This document shows positions 28,144 to 36,734 of a stretch of DNA of 64,000 bases, one piece after another; within the stretch, counting starts at the first letter, position 1, and each line of letters starts with the position of its first letter. Position numbers and translations under genes: made by a program. The stretch spans positions 62,001 through 126,000 of the forward strand of contig NZ_SWBM01000001.1 in assembly GCF_005116465.1 (NCBI RefSeq). The letters are read 5' to 3'. The DNA comes from Robertmurraya kyonggiensis. GTDB taxonomy: Bacteria > Bacillota > Bacilli > Bacillales > Cytobacillaceae. Below the pieces are notes generated by a model that saw only the letters and a list, made by a program, of their open reading frames with translations, was not told the DNA's origin and did not search any database.

Positions 28144-28145
28144 GT

Positions 28146-28206
28146 AAAAAAAGCTGAGACCAAAAAGGTGATGTATAAACCGACCTTTTGATCCAGCTTT
28201 TTTTAT
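28146..28206. terminator. Bidirectional terminator
   Basis: Long imperfect stem from AAAAAAGCTG to CAGCTTTTTTT with an inner AAAAGGT/ACCTTTT helix, between convergent genes. Confidence 0.8.
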
Positions 28207-28676
28207 TTGCTATTTTGGTTAAACCAATCTTCGAATACTGCTTCTTCTTGAGAACCTACGATACGCTCTGTTTCTTTTCCTTCTTTAAATTGGACAATTG
28301 TTGGAGTTGAAGTAATTCCGTAATCATCCCAACCATCTTCAAATTCAAGTAAATTATATTGAACAAGGTCAACGCCCATTTCCTCAGCTAGTGGAGCAAC
28401 GACTGGTGTTGTACGTTGACAATGAGGGCAATCCGGGCTATAGAAATAAACAGTTACATCTTCTTTATTAGCAAGCTTTTCTTCTAAATCCTCAGGCAAA
28501 ATCACATTTTGATAATTAGGATCATCTAATTGATCAACAGTTAAAGCATTCAATGTATCTTTTCCATATTTATTATTCTCAGATGAGACCTTTTCTTCGT
28601 TCTGCATTTTTGTTAAAATCGAAACCCCTGCAAATAATACAATAATGATGACTAAGAAAATAAGTACTTTTTTCAA
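28203..28676 (-). CDS. Membrane-anchored thioredoxin-like thiol-disulfide protein
   Basis: 157 residues. One N-terminal membrane segment anchors an extracytoplasmic thioredoxin fold with active site SPDCPHCQ and the cis-proline strand ITSTPTIVQF. The CPHC dipeptide is that of the oxidase DsbA. It starts 3 bp after the bdbC stop, so both are one operon. It probably introduces or transfers disulfides in exported proteins and is reoxidised by BdbC. Confidence 0.88.
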   Translation of the reverse strand: MKKVLIFLVIIIVLFAGVSILTKMQNEEKVSSENNKYGKDTLNALTVDQLDDPNYQNVILPEDLEEKLANKEDVTVYFYSPDCPHCQRTTPVVAPLAEEMGVDLVQYNLLEFEDGWDDYGITSTPTIVQFKEGKETERIVGSQEEAVFEDWFNQNSK

Positions 28677-28679
28677 TGA

Positions 28680-29111
28680 TTAAACCTCCTTCGATTTCTT
28701 CCAAATCATGAAGCTACAAACAAAAATGATGATAAAAGCAATAAGGGCAAGGAAAGGAATCGTCACAAAACCGAACCAATTTATGTATTGTCCAGTACAT
28801 GGGACACGACCACAGGCAGGGGCTGCATCAGCTAGAAAAGCAAGCTTTTGAAGTCCGTAGTGATATAAGGAAGTTCCAGCTCCGATAAGCGATAAAATCA
28901 TCGTGTATAAGGATATTCGAAAATCCTTTTTAATCGTGGCAATCCCTAAAATCACAACCATCGGGTACATTAATATTCTTTGGTACCAACATAGTTCACA
29001 AGGCTCGTACTGTCTAATTTCAGAAAAATACAAACTTCCAAACATAGCAAGAACGGAAGCTGCCCAAGCGATAAAAATTAGCGATTCACGAACATCTTTT
29101 TTTTCGTTCAT
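28680..29111 (-). CDS. bdbC: Disulfide oxidoreductase BdbC (DsbB family)
   Basis: 143 residues with four membrane helices. The two DsbB cysteine pairs are visible: CELCWYQR after helix 1 and CGRVPC in the second loop. DsbB proteins reoxidise DsbA-like partners and pass electrons to quinone. The downstream thioredoxin-like gene encodes the likely partner. AGGAG precedes the ATG. Confidence 0.92.
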   Translation of the reverse strand: MNEKKDVRESLIFIAWAASVLAMFGSLYFSEIRQYEPCELCWYQRILMYPMVVILGIATIKKDFRISLYTMILSLIGAGTSLYHYGLQKLAFLADAAPACGRVPCTGQYINWFGFVTIPFLALIAFIIIFVCSFMIWKKSKEV

Positions 29112-29248
29112 ATATACTCCTTCTAAAAATTAGTCTCCATTATTTTATGATGTAAGCATAGGTTTTTCAAATAATACGTATAATGTTACGAAAAATTTTA
29201 AATTTTCCTTTACAACAATGTAATTTTTAACAAGCTTGTAATAGAAGT

Positions 29249-29276
29249 TTGAGTAGATTTTGTAGTACGATATAAC
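29249..29276 (+). promoter_or_regulatory. Possible SigA promoter of pgcA
   Basis: TTGAGT, 16-bp spacer, TATAAC, 44 bp upstream of the pgcA start. The boxes deviate from consensus, so the call is moderate. Confidence 0.5.
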
Positions 29277-29319
29277 CATGGCAAATTTTAGAATTCATAT
29301 TAAACAGGAGTGGTCATAA

Positions 29320-31038
29320 ATGAATTGGAAAGAGCAATCTTCTAGATGGCTTCAATATAAAGAATTAGATGCTGAACTAAAGGAACAACTCCTTTTGTTA
29401 GATGAAAAAGGTTTAGAAGAGTCATTTTATAAAAATTTAGAGTTTGGTACAGGCGGAATGCGCGGTGAAATTGGTGCAGGTACGAACCGAATGAACCTAT
29501 ATACAGTTCGCAAAGCTTCTGCTGGGCTAGCTGCTTTTATTGAAGAGAAGGGCAGTGAAGCGAAGAAGCAAGGTGTAGTTATTGCCTATGATTCTAGACA
29601 TAAATCGCCAGAATTCGCGATGGAGGCAGCAAAAACACTTGCTTCAAAAGGAATTCATACATATGTGTTTGATGAATTAAGACCGACACCTGAGCTATCC
29701 TTTGCAGTTCGATTCTTAAAAGCCTATTCAGGAATCGTTATTACAGCTAGTCATAATCCGCCAGAATATAATGGATACAAAGTGTATGGACCAGATGGGG
29801 CACAGTTAGCAAATGAAGATGCAGATGCGCTAGTTGATCAGGTTAATGCTATTGCTGATGAACTGCAAATTGAAGTGAAAAATGAAGAAGAACTAAAAGC
29901 TGCAGGGCTAATTACGATAATCGGTGAAGAGATTGATCGTGCATATCAGGACAAGCTCGTGACGATCTCAGAAAACTCATTAGGTCAACAGTCTGACATA
30001 AAAGTCGTCTTTACTCCATTACATGGGACAGGAAACAAACCATTAAGAAATGGACTAAACGCTCTTGGTTATGAGCAAGTACATATTGTTAAAGAACAAG
30101 AATTGCCAGATTCACAATTCTCGACTGTGAAAAGTCCAAATCCTGAAGAGCATGCTGCATTTGAGCTTGCGATTCAAAAAGGAAAAGAAGTTGGGGCAGA
30201 CCTACTTATTGCAACCGATCCAGATGCGGATAGATTGGGAATTGCGGTAAAAAATAGTGATGGCGAATATCAGGTTTTAACAGGCAATCAAACAGGTGCA
30301 CTCCTTCTGCATTATATCCTTTCAGAGAAAAGTAAAAAGGGTACATTGCCTAGCAATGGTGTAATGTTAAAAACAATTGTGACTTCCGAATTAGGAAAAG
30401 AAGTTGCCTCATCCTTTAATGTAGAAACGATTGATGTATTAACAGGTTTCAAATATATTGCAGAAAAAATTAGACAGTATAAGGTTAGTGGTGAGCATCA
30501 ATTCCTATTTGGATACGAAGAAAGCTATGGCTATCTAATTGGGGACTTTGCACGCGATAAAGATGCGATTCAGGCTGCTCTTTTAGCAACGGAAGCTTGT
30601 GCTTTTTATAAAGAGAAGGGCATGTCCTTATACGATGCATTGTTATCTGTATTTGAACAGTATGGATACTTCTTGGAGGGCCTACGCTCCCTTACATTGA
30701 AGGGAAAAGAAGGAGCAGAAAAAATCCAACATACCTTAACATCCTTTAGAGAAAGTCCATTACAAGAGATTGCGGGACTGAAGGTAGTGAAACAAGAGGA
30801 TTATTTAAAAGGAATCAGTACGACGGCAGAAGGAGATACAACAATCGAACTTCCAAAGTCTAATGTATTGAAGTATTTCCTTGAGGATGATTCTTGGGTT
30901 TGCTTACGTCCTTCTGGAACAGAGCCAAAGATTAAATTCTATTTCGGCGTAAAAGGTGCTTCACTAGAAGACAGCAAGTCGAAGTTGAACAAAATTGAAG
31001 AGAGCTTTATGGGAATTGTTGAAGGTATGATGAACTAA
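29320..31038 (+). CDS. pgcA: Alpha-phosphoglucomutase/phosphomannomutase
   Basis: 572 residues, matching B. subtilis PgcA (YhxB). The phosphoserine loop is [15 protein letters not shown], the metal loop TDPDADRLG, the sugar loop GYEESYGY and the phosphate loop [12 protein letters not shown]. It interconverts glucose 1- and 6-phosphate, feeding UDP-glucose for lipid anchors and teichoic acid. Ribosome binding site CAGGAGTGG before ATG. Monocistronic, with a strong terminator. Confidence 0.95.
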   Translation: MNWKEQSSRWLQYKELDAELKEQLLLLDEKGLEESFYKNLEFGTGGMRGEIGAGTNRMNLYTVRKASAGLAAFIEEKGSEAKKQGVVIAYDSRHKSPEFAMEAAKTLASKGIHTYVFDELRPTPELSFAVRFLKAYSGIVITASHNPPEYNGYKVYGPDGAQLANEDADALVDQVNAIADELQIEVKNEEELKAAGLITIIGEEIDRAYQDKLVTISENSLGQQSDIKVVFTPLHGTGNKPLRNGLNALGYEQVHIVKEQELPDSQFSTVKSPNPEEHAAFELAIQKGKEVGADLLIATDPDADRLGIAVKNSDGEYQVLTGNQTGALLLHYILSEKSKKGTLPSNGVMLKTIVTSELGKEVASSFNVETIDVLTGFKYIAEKIRQYKVSGEHQFLFGYEESYGYLIGDFARDKDAIQAALLATEACAFYKEKGMSLYDALLSVFEQYGYFLEGLRSLTLKGKEGAEKIQHTLTSFRESPLQEIAGLKVVKQEDYLKGISTTAEGDTTIELPKSNVLKYFLEDDSWVCLRPSGTEPKIKFYFGVKGASLEDSKSKLNKIEESFMGIVEGMMN

Positions 31039-31041
31039 AAT

Positions 31042-31070
31042 AAAGACACGGCTTTGCGCCGTGTCTTTAT
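31042..31070 (+). terminator. Terminator of pgcA
   Basis: Perfect AAAGACACGGC/GCCGTGTCTTT stem with a short loop, 3 bp after the stop codon. Confidence 0.9.
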
Positions 31071-31085
31071 TGATTGGTGGAATTC

Positions 31086-31337
31086 TTAATGCATTATTTC
31101 AACATCTAATGAATGTTGACTGACTAGGTGATTGTTGGCATGGTCGATGTATCTAAGTAAAGAATATAAATGTTTTTCAATCTCCATATAATCCTTCTCG
31201 AAATTATACGCGTGCAGGAAATGCTCGATTTTCTTAGATAAAAAATGGTCCTTTGTTCTGACCATAAGAATTAATAAGTTGTCCCATTCAGACCGGTGGG
31301 TATAATATAAAGCGCGATCATAATCCACTATCTCCAT
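31086..31337 (-). CDS. yhdB: YhdB-like small protein
   Basis: About 83 residues. The sequence VDYDRALYYTHRSEWDNLL and its position near pgcA match my memory of YhdB of B. subtilis, which has no known function. It has no membrane segment and is rich in His and Tyr. ATG 31337 has GAGGAG eight bases upstream; GTG 31343 is too close to that site. Confidence 0.7.
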   Translation of the reverse strand: MEIVDYDRALYYTHRSEWDNLLILMVRTKDHFLSKKIEHFLHAYNFEKDYMEIEKHLYSLLRYIDHANNHLVSQHSLDVEIMH

Positions 31338-31461
31338 TATCACATCTCCTCTTTTTAAGGAGTTGATAATAGTGTGTGAAGATAGGGATGAATTTCACTC
31401 AGCAAATGTTGGTGACCTTGGTATAAAGGCATTTTCATCATTTACCTGTATAAAATCAATA

Positions 31462-31878
31462 CTAAGTAAGCAAATATTTTTCTTTGAAGACGGGACTAAG
31501 TTCACTCCATACATCAAATTGATTACGGTCTAGATCAGAGAATACAAAGTTTCTTCCAGCGTGACCTCTATTTTCGATTTCACCAGTTAGTATCCCTTTT
31601 TCTTTAAATTCTTTATGTATCAACTTTAAGGCGTCTAGTCCATTTACTTCAAAGGTTATTGAAAAACGTTCATGGTTATTCGCATCAATAAAGTTTGCTT
31701 TTTGCCCTTCTTGGGCTTTGACGAGAAAAAAGCTCTGGTTCGCATAGTCCAGGATGGCTTTTTCTCCATCACGGTAATTCAACTTGGCACCTAATTTTTC
31801 TACATACCATTGTGAAGATACTTCAATATTTTGAACAGGTAAATAGATCGTTCCAACTCTTAATAATGTTTCTCTCAT
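31462..31878 (-). CDS. VOC (glyoxalase/bleomycin resistance fold) protein
   Basis: 138 residues forming one VOC domain: VGTIYLPVQNIEVSSQWYVE at the N-terminus and FVFSDLDRNQFDVWSE at the C-terminus, the usual metal-ligand and edge strands. Substrate unknown; such single-domain proteins range from dioxygenases to antibiotic-binding proteins. It is divergent from the neighbouring resistance operon, and sharing its control region is possible. GGAGG before ATG. Confidence 0.85.
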   Translation of the reverse strand: MRETLLRVGTIYLPVQNIEVSSQWYVEKLGAKLNYRDGEKAILDYANQSFFLVKAQEGQKANFIDANNHERFSITFEVNGLDALKLIHKEFKEKGILTGEIENRGHAGRNFVFSDLDRNQFDVWSELSPVFKEKYLLT

Positions 31879-31936
31879 AGAATATCCTCCGTTTCCAATA
31901 TATTAAAATTATACTATAGAATACTTAAATTTGGCT

Positions 31937-31965
31937 TTGACTTTTTTGAAAATGCACCCTATAAT
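31937..31965 (+). promoter_or_regulatory. SigA promoter of the macrolide-type resistance operon
   Basis: TTGACT, 17-bp spacer, TATAAT. It would start transcription about 25-30 bp before the first leader peptide, so strong transcription appears to be controlled later by attenuation. Confidence 0.85.
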
Positions 31966-31998
31966 AAACATGAATTTATTAAGGAGGATTATTAAAAA

Positions 31999-32043
31999 AT
32001 GACACACTCAATGAGACTTCGTTTCCCAGCTTTGAATCAGTAA
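31999..32043 (+). CDS. ErmD/ErmK-type leader peptide, 14 residues
   Basis: ATG with AAGGAGG upstream encodes MTHSMRLRFPALNQ. From memory this is the Erm(D)/Erm(K) leader MTHSMRLRFPTLNQ with one change (Thr to Ala). Its Arg-Leu-Arg stretch is the known macrolide-dependent stalling motif. A ribosome stalled here would change folding of the downstream hairpins. The downstream gene is an efflux pump rather than an Erm methylase. Confidence 0.88.
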   Translation: MTHSMRLRFPALNQ

Positions 32044-32060
32044 TTGAATACTGTCAAAGG

Positions 32061-32276
32061 CTCTGTTTGTGTTTGCAGAGTAAACGGGATAAGTCTGTCC
32101 TTTTTTAATCATCTTCAAATAACCATTCTTTGGAGAAAGGCGGAACGATCTGCCTTTCTTTTCGTTTGCTTAGTTTTCCTATTTTTGGAATGGAAGCTTA
32201 TTTGTTGGAGGCTTTCTAATTCAATCGAATATATCCCTTTGCTCTTAATCACAGATATGAAGTCTGTGATTTTTTT
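32061..32276 (+). promoter_or_regulatory. Transcription attenuator with two terminator hairpins
   Basis: After the first leader come a CTCTG/CAGAG hairpin (32061-32080), a terminator-like stem GAAAGGCGGA/TCTGCCTTTC (32135-32158) followed by TTTTCG, and a perfect terminator ATCACAGA/TCTGTGAT (32248-32270) followed by six T residues. Read-through of both is needed to reach the pump gene. The layout matches ermK-type transcriptional attenuation. Confidence 0.8.
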
Positions 32277-32292
32277 GTTGGAGGAATTTAAT

Positions 32293-32316
32293 ATGATGAT
32301 GTTACTCTTTTATTGA
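32293..32316 (+). CDS. Second leader peptide (MMMLLFY)
   Basis: A seven-codon frame with GGAGGA seven bases upstream, just past the second terminator. It resembles the short hydrophobic leader family that includes the MsrD leader MYLIFM. Its stop codon overlaps the first base of a hairpin that covers the ribosome binding site of the pump gene. Confidence 0.7.
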   Translation: MMMLLFY

Positions 32317-32362
32317 TACCACCTAGGATTCATAACTCATGTTCTTGAATTTTAGGAGGTAT
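32316..32362 (+). promoter_or_regulatory. Hairpin sequestering the ribosome binding site of the MFS gene
   Basis: ATACCACCTA (32316-32325) pairs with TAGGAGGTAT (32353-32362) at 9 of 10 positions. The 3' arm is the Shine-Dalgarno sequence of the following gene. A ribosome paused on the second leader could open it, giving translational attenuation. Confidence 0.75.
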
Positions 32363-32366
32363 AAAA

Positions 32367-33554
32367 ATGGAAAATATAAACTGGAAACGTAAATTTATCT
32401 TAATATATGCAGGTCAATTCTTTTCATTACTGAGTAGTTCAGCAGTTCAATTTAGCATTATTTGGTGGTTAACAGTTACTTCAGGTTCACCACTTGTATT
32501 AGCACTGGCAGGATTGGCAGGATTTTTGCCACAAGCAATTATAGGACCCATTGCGGGAACGATAGTAGATCGTTACTCTCGGAAGATGTTCATGATTGTG
32601 TCAGATATGACGGTAGCAATAGGGAGTCTACTGTTGTTTTCGACAGTATATTTTGGGGACCCAAGCATTTCATTGGTTCTTTTCGTGCTAGTTATCCGTT
32701 CAGTTGCAACTGCATTTCATATGCCTGCCATGCAGGCTTCTGTACCACTTCTTGCACCTGAAGAGCATCTTACAAAGGTTGCAGGATGGGGGCAGATGTT
32801 AAGTTCATTATCAAATATTGCAGGTCCAGCTATAGCTATGACATTACTGGCTGTTAGTTCGTTCGAGTGGGTGTTACTACTTGACTTTTTTGGTGCAGTT
32901 ATTGCTAGTAGCATGTTACTCTCCGTTCGGATACCAAGGGCACCAAGAACAGAAGAACCGACTTCAAGTGGATTTTTTGTGGAAATGAAAGAGGGATATG
33001 ATGCTCTTGTAAAGCATCCAAAATTGTTAAAGCTCACAATTATCATGACGTTTGTAGCACTGTTATACATTCCTTTAGGCACATACTTTCCACTAATGAC
33101 ACGCAACCATTTTGAAAAAGGTGTGCTAGAAGCAGGAATTGTTGAGATCGTTTTTGCGATTGGTTTAATTTTAGGAGGCTTGATAGTTAGTTTGCTGGGA
33201 GATCGTTTTAACAAAATCAAAACGATGGTAGTAGGGATGTTGTTAATGGGATTTGCCTTGTTCTTTTCAGGATGGCTCTCTCCATCTTTATACTATGCAT
33301 TTGTCGCTTTAAGCGGATTAGTTGGATTATCTGGTCCGATATTTTCTGCACCATTCTATGCATTTATTCAAACGGAAATCGAACCACATTTATTGGGGAG
33401 AGTGTTTAGTTTTGTAACAAGCTTATCTTTATTAGCGACACCGATTGGATATGGATTAGCGGGAGTCTTAATTGAAGCAACAAGTGTAGCAACACTTTTT
33501 TCTTTAATAGGGATTTTGATTATTTTGAATGCAGCTATAGCTTTGAAAAAATAG
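32367..33554 (+). CDS. Mef-like MFS macrolide efflux protein
   Basis: 395 residues with about 12 membrane segments. It follows the Mef pattern: IYAGQFFSLLSSSAVQFSII, WWLT, then GPIAGTIVDRYSRK, the MFS loop 2-3 signature. Mef proteins export macrolides and work with Msr-type ABC-F proteins, and one follows here. Three attenuator layers precede it. The stop codon overlaps the ribosome binding site of the next leader, so the operon is tightly packed. Drug specificity is inferred from leader and partner. Confidence 0.85.
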   Translation: MENINWKRKFILIYAGQFFSLLSSSAVQFSIIWWLTVTSGSPLVLALAGLAGFLPQAIIGPIAGTIVDRYSRKMFMIVSDMTVAIGSLLLFSTVYFGDPSISLVLFVLVIRSVATAFHMPAMQASVPLLAPEEHLTKVAGWGQMLSSLSNIAGPAIAMTLLAVSSFEWVLLLDFFGAVIASSMLLSVRIPRAPRTEEPTSSGFFVEMKEGYDALVKHPKLLKLTIIMTFVALLYIPLGTYFPLMTRNHFEKGVLEAGIVEIVFAIGLILGGLIVSLLGDRFNKIKTMVVGMLLMGFALFFSGWLSPSLYYAFVALSGLVGLSGPIFSAPFYAFIQTEIEPHLLGRVFSFVTSLSLLATPIGYGLAGVLIEATSVATLFSLIGILIILNAAIALKK

Positions 33555-33566
33555 GAGGAAAATTCT

Positions 33567-33587
33567 ATGTTCTTATTATTTTTTTAA
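33567..33587 (+). CDS. Third leader peptide (MFLLFF), MsrDL-like
   Basis: A six-codon frame with AGGAGG eight bases upstream, at the end of the pump gene. It closely resembles the six-residue msr(D) leader MYLIFM, which stalls ribosomes with macrolides. An ABC-F gene follows, as in msr(D). Confidence 0.82.
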   Translation: MFLLFF

Positions 33588-33651
33588 TACGAGCTTGATT
33601 TAAAAAAGCTCGTATCGATCCAGCTATCGGTACGAAATCAAACTAATTTCG
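33588..33651 (+). promoter_or_regulatory. Attenuator hairpins before the ABC-F gene
   Basis: A perfect nine-pair stem TACGAGCTT/AAGCTCGTA (33588-33614) is followed by an overlapping, competing GTATCGAT/ATCGGTAC stem (33612-33633), then CGAAAT/ATTTCG (33633-33651) that ends on the first base of the ribosome binding site. The overlaps allow alternative folds. No T run is present, so translational control or an antiterminator is more likely than termination. Confidence 0.65.
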
Positions 33652-33663
33652 GAGGTAGCAATT

Positions 33664-35118
33664 ATGGAACAAATTTGTTTTGAATTAGAAAATGTTGAAG
33701 TAACTTATTTAGATAAAGAAATACTAAAAATTGATCGATTGGCCATTCATCAATTTGACCGTATCGGCATGGTGGGAAAAAACGGAGCAGGTAAAAGTAC
33801 ATTATTGAAATTGCTTGCAGGTATTGTTAAACCAACTGCCGGAAAAATTCATGGTCACGTTGAGTGTGGATATTTTGAACAAATCGAAGCACCAAAAGCT
33901 GTAGAAGCTGATCCAGCATTACTGGGAAAATTAGACGTACCAAAGGATTCGGAACAATTAAGTGGTGGGGAACAGACGAGAATGAAATTGGCCCAGCTAT
34001 TTACACATTATTACGAAGCTTTGCTGATCGATGAACCAACAACTCATTTGGACCAAAAAGGAATCTCTTTTTTACTTGATGAACTTAAATACTATTACGG
34101 TGCACTTATACTCATTAGCCACGACCGTGCATTATTAGATGAACTTGTTACGACGATTTGGGAAGTCAGCGAAGGGAAAGTCCATGTGTATTCCGGGAAT
34201 TATAGTGATTACGTTGCGCAAAAGGAACTTGAACGGGAACAACAAAGTCAGGCGCATGAACAGTTCCTAAAAGAGAAGAGTCGGCTCGAAAAAGCGGCGC
34301 AAGAAAAAATGAAAAAGGCAGAAAAAATTGCGCAAGCGGGCAGCATGACAAAACGTGAAGCAAACGCCAAGCCGAACAAAACATTTATGACAAAATCAAA
34401 AGGCACGGCCCAAAAAGCTGCTCAAAAGGCTGCAAAAGCGATTGAACATCGAATGGAGAGACTTGAGGAAGTCGAAGCTGTTCAAGATGAACGACCGATC
34501 GTCTTCCGTCAACCAAAACATCTAGAATTGCACAATAAGTTCCCCATAATGGCAGATAGATTAACGCTTCAAGTGAAGGATAAAGTGTTATTGGAGGAAG
34601 TAAGTTTCCAAATACCGTTAGGGAAGAAAATCGCCATAACAGGCAGCAATGGTAGTGGAAAGAGCACGTTGCTTGAATACATCGCTAATAATGGACCTGA
34701 TTTAACGATATCACCAAAGGCGAAAATTGGTTTCTTCCGCCAAATGAGCTATCAGTATAAAGATAATGAAACGGTTCTACAATTTTTGAAAAATCGTTCT
34801 GAATATGATGAGAGTTTTTTACGTAGTATTTTGCACTCGATGCAGTTTGAAGGAACAGATGTTTTAAAGAATGTAAAATCCCTTAGTGGAGGAGAAGCGA
34901 TTCGCCTTCGTCTATGTGAGTTGTTTTTAGGGGAGTACAACATTTTATTACTAGATGAACCAACGAATTTCTTAGATATTAATGCGGTTGAAGCATTAGA
35001 ACGATTTATCAAGGCTTATCAAGGAACCATACTTCTGGTTTCCCATGATAAAAAGTTTATCGAAAATGTCGGGGATATGGAATTTGAGATTAAAGAGATG
35101 AAGCTCGTTCAAAAATGA
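33664..35118 (+). CDS. ABC-F ribosomal protection protein, Msr(D)-like
   Basis: 484 residues, the Msr(D) size (487). Two ATPase domains share one chain without membrane segments: GKNGAGKST with LSGGEQTRMK and LLIDEPTTHLD, then GSNGSGKST with LSGGEAIRLR and LLLDEPTNFLD. The Lys/Gln-rich linker between them (about 185-285) is the interdomain arm that enters the exit-site region of the ribosome and frees bound drug. Downstream of a Mef-like pump and an MsrDL-like leader, it completes a mef-msr pair. Confidence 0.88.
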   Translation: MEQICFELENVEVTYLDKEILKIDRLAIHQFDRIGMVGKNGAGKSTLLKLLAGIVKPTAGKIHGHVECGYFEQIEAPKAVEADPALLGKLDVPKDSEQLSGGEQTRMKLAQLFTHYYEALLIDEPTTHLDQKGISFLLDELKYYYGALILISHDRALLDELVTTIWEVSEGKVHVYSGNYSDYVAQKELEREQQSQAHEQFLKEKSRLEKAAQEKMKKAEKIAQAGSMTKREANAKPNKTFMTKSKGTAQKAAQKAAKAIEHRMERLEEVEAVQDERPIVFRQPKHLELHNKFPIMADRLTLQVKDKVLLEEVSFQIPLGKKIAITGSNGSGKSTLLEYIANNGPDLTISPKAKIGFFRQMSYQYKDNETVLQFLKNRSEYDESFLRSILHSMQFEGTDVLKNVKSLSGGEAIRLRLCELFLGEYNILLLDEPTNFLDINAVEALERFIKAYQGTILLVSHDKKFIENVGDMEFEIKEMKLVQK

Positions 35119-35125
35119 ACTAGAG

Positions 35126-35162
35126 AGAGGAGAACCCATTGAAAAATGGGTTCTCTTTTTTA
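35126..35162 (+). terminator. Terminator of the resistance operon
   Basis: GAGAACCCATT/AATGGGTTCTC stem with a short loop and a six-T run. Confidence 0.9.
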
Positions 35163-35252
35163 ATTTGATGAAGGAGATGGAGAACTATTCCAGATCATCA
35201 TTTCTACTTTTTGCTCATACATTGTGATAAGACCAAAAAGGGGGAGAATCGG

Positions 35253-36668
35253 ATGAGAGAGGAAGAACGGAAAGAACTGGAGTATGCGATTGACGAAATT
35301 ACAGAAATCGCCTCAGGATTTGGCCTTGATTTTTATCCGATGAGATATGAAATTTGTCCAGCAGATATCATTTATACCTTTGGCGCATATGGAATGCCAA
35401 CAAGATTTTCACATTGGAGTTTTGGAAAGCAATTTCATAAAATGAAGCTTCATTATGACTTAGGGCTTTCCAAGATTTATGAGCTTGTAATTAACTCCAA
35501 CCCCTGCTATGCATTCTTGCTGGATTCCAATTCATTAATTCAAAACAAGCTAATCGTAGCTCATGTACTTGCACACTGCGATTTTTTCAAAAACAATGTA
35601 CGTTTTCAAAATACGAAGCGGGATATGGTCGAAAGTATGGCGGCAACAGCAGAGAGAATCCGTCAATATGAAATAGAGCATGGAAAGCAAGAAGTGGAAA
35701 ATTTTCTAGATGCAGTGCTTGCGATTGAAGAACATATTGATCCTTCGCTTATGCGTCCAAAGCTTTCTTGGACATTGGATGATGTGGATTATGAAGAGGA
35801 AAATGATTTCAAAGCAAGTCCTTATGACGATTTGTGGAATTTAGATAACAAAGATGTAAAACAAAGTAAGTCTAGAAAGATTAAAAGGAAATTTCCGCCG
35901 CAGCCAGAAAAGGATCTCATGTTATTCATTGAAAACTACAGTCGCGAGTTAACAGAATGGCAAAGAGATATTCTGACAATGATGAGAGAAGAAATGCTCT
36001 ATTTTTGGCCTCAGTTAGAAACGAAAATTATGAATGAAGGCTGGGCATCCTATTGGCACCAAAGAATTTTACGAGAAATGGATTTAACTTCTTCTGAGGC
36101 ATTGGAGTTTGCAAAGTTAAATGCTGGAGTAGTTCAGCCATCTCGAACAGGGATTAATCCGTATTATTTAGGATTGAAGATTTTAGAGGACATTGAAGAG
36201 CGATACAACAATCCGACAGAGCTTATGAAAGAAAGAGGAGTAAAAAAGAACTCTGGTCGGGAGAAAATTTTTGAAGTTCGTGAAATTGAATCTGATATTT
36301 CTTTTTTGAGAAATTATTTAACGAAGGATCTGGTATTACGAGAAGATATGTATTTATTCCAGAAACAGGGTAGGGACTACAAAATTGTTGATAAGGGCTG
36401 GGAAGAAGTCAGAGACCAGCTTGTGAACATGAGGGTTAATGGTGGATTTCCTTTCTTAACTGTGTCAGATGGAGATTATTTGAAAAATGGGGAACTCTAT
36501 ATTAAGCATTGGTATGAAGGAATTGAACTTGATCTTAAGTATTTAGAAAAAGTACTCCCTTATATTTATCAGCTATGGGGAAGAGGCGTGCACATGGAAA
36601 CGGTTATTGAGGATCGTAATATGTTATTTTCTTATGATGGAAAAGGGGTTCATCGGAAATATCTGTAG
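35253..36668 (+). CDS. spoVR: SpoVR family stage V sporulation protein R
   Basis: About 471 residues, full length. Conserved segments [50 protein letters not shown] and [16 protein letters not shown] are all present. SpoVR is needed for normal spore cortex formation in B. subtilis; its activity is unknown. ATG 35253 follows GGGGGAGA; the earlier frame from 35211 has no site. The Bacillus SpoVR gene is mother-cell expressed, but I could not assign a sigma-E promoter here. Confidence 0.94.
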   Translation: MREEERKELEYAIDEITEIASGFGLDFYPMRYEICPADIIYTFGAYGMPTRFSHWSFGKQFHKMKLHYDLGLSKIYELVINSNPCYAFLLDSNSLIQNKLIVAHVLAHCDFFKNNVRFQNTKRDMVESMAATAERIRQYEIEHGKQEVENFLDAVLAIEEHIDPSLMRPKLSWTLDDVDYEEENDFKASPYDDLWNLDNKDVKQSKSRKIKRKFPPQPEKDLMLFIENYSRELTEWQRDILTMMREEMLYFWPQLETKIMNEGWASYWHQRILREMDLTSSEALEFAKLNAGVVQPSRTGINPYYLGLKILEDIEERYNNPTELMKERGVKKNSGREKIFEVREIESDISFLRNYLTKDLVLREDMYLFQKQGRDYKIVDKGWEEVRDQLVNMRVNGGFPFLTVSDGDYLKNGELYIKHWYEGIELDLKYLEKVLPYIYQLWGRGVHMETVIEDRNMLFSYDGKGVHRKYL

Positions 36669-36670
36669 TG

Positions 36671-36703
36671 TGAAGGGCTACCGAACAAGGTAGTTCTTTT
36701 TTT
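36671..36703 (+). terminator. Terminator of spoVR
   Basis: GAA.GGCTACC pairs with GGTAGTTC around a six-base loop, followed by seven T residues. Confidence 0.85.
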
Positions 36704-36734
36704 GTGCTAATATCATGAACCCCTTTAATGAGGT

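Noticed and set aside
31372-31530. Possible 50-residue GTG-started frame with AAGGAG upstream
   Set aside because: It runs into the 3' end of the convergent VOC gene and resembles nothing; chance is the simpler explanation.
32044-32316. 90-residue frame between the first leader and the pump gene
   Set aside because: It spans the attenuator hairpins, has no ribosome binding site of its own, and its last seven codons are the second leader, which has one.
32717-33220. 167-residue minus-strand frame
   Set aside because: Antisense to the Mef-like pump gene with no start signal or recognisable domain.
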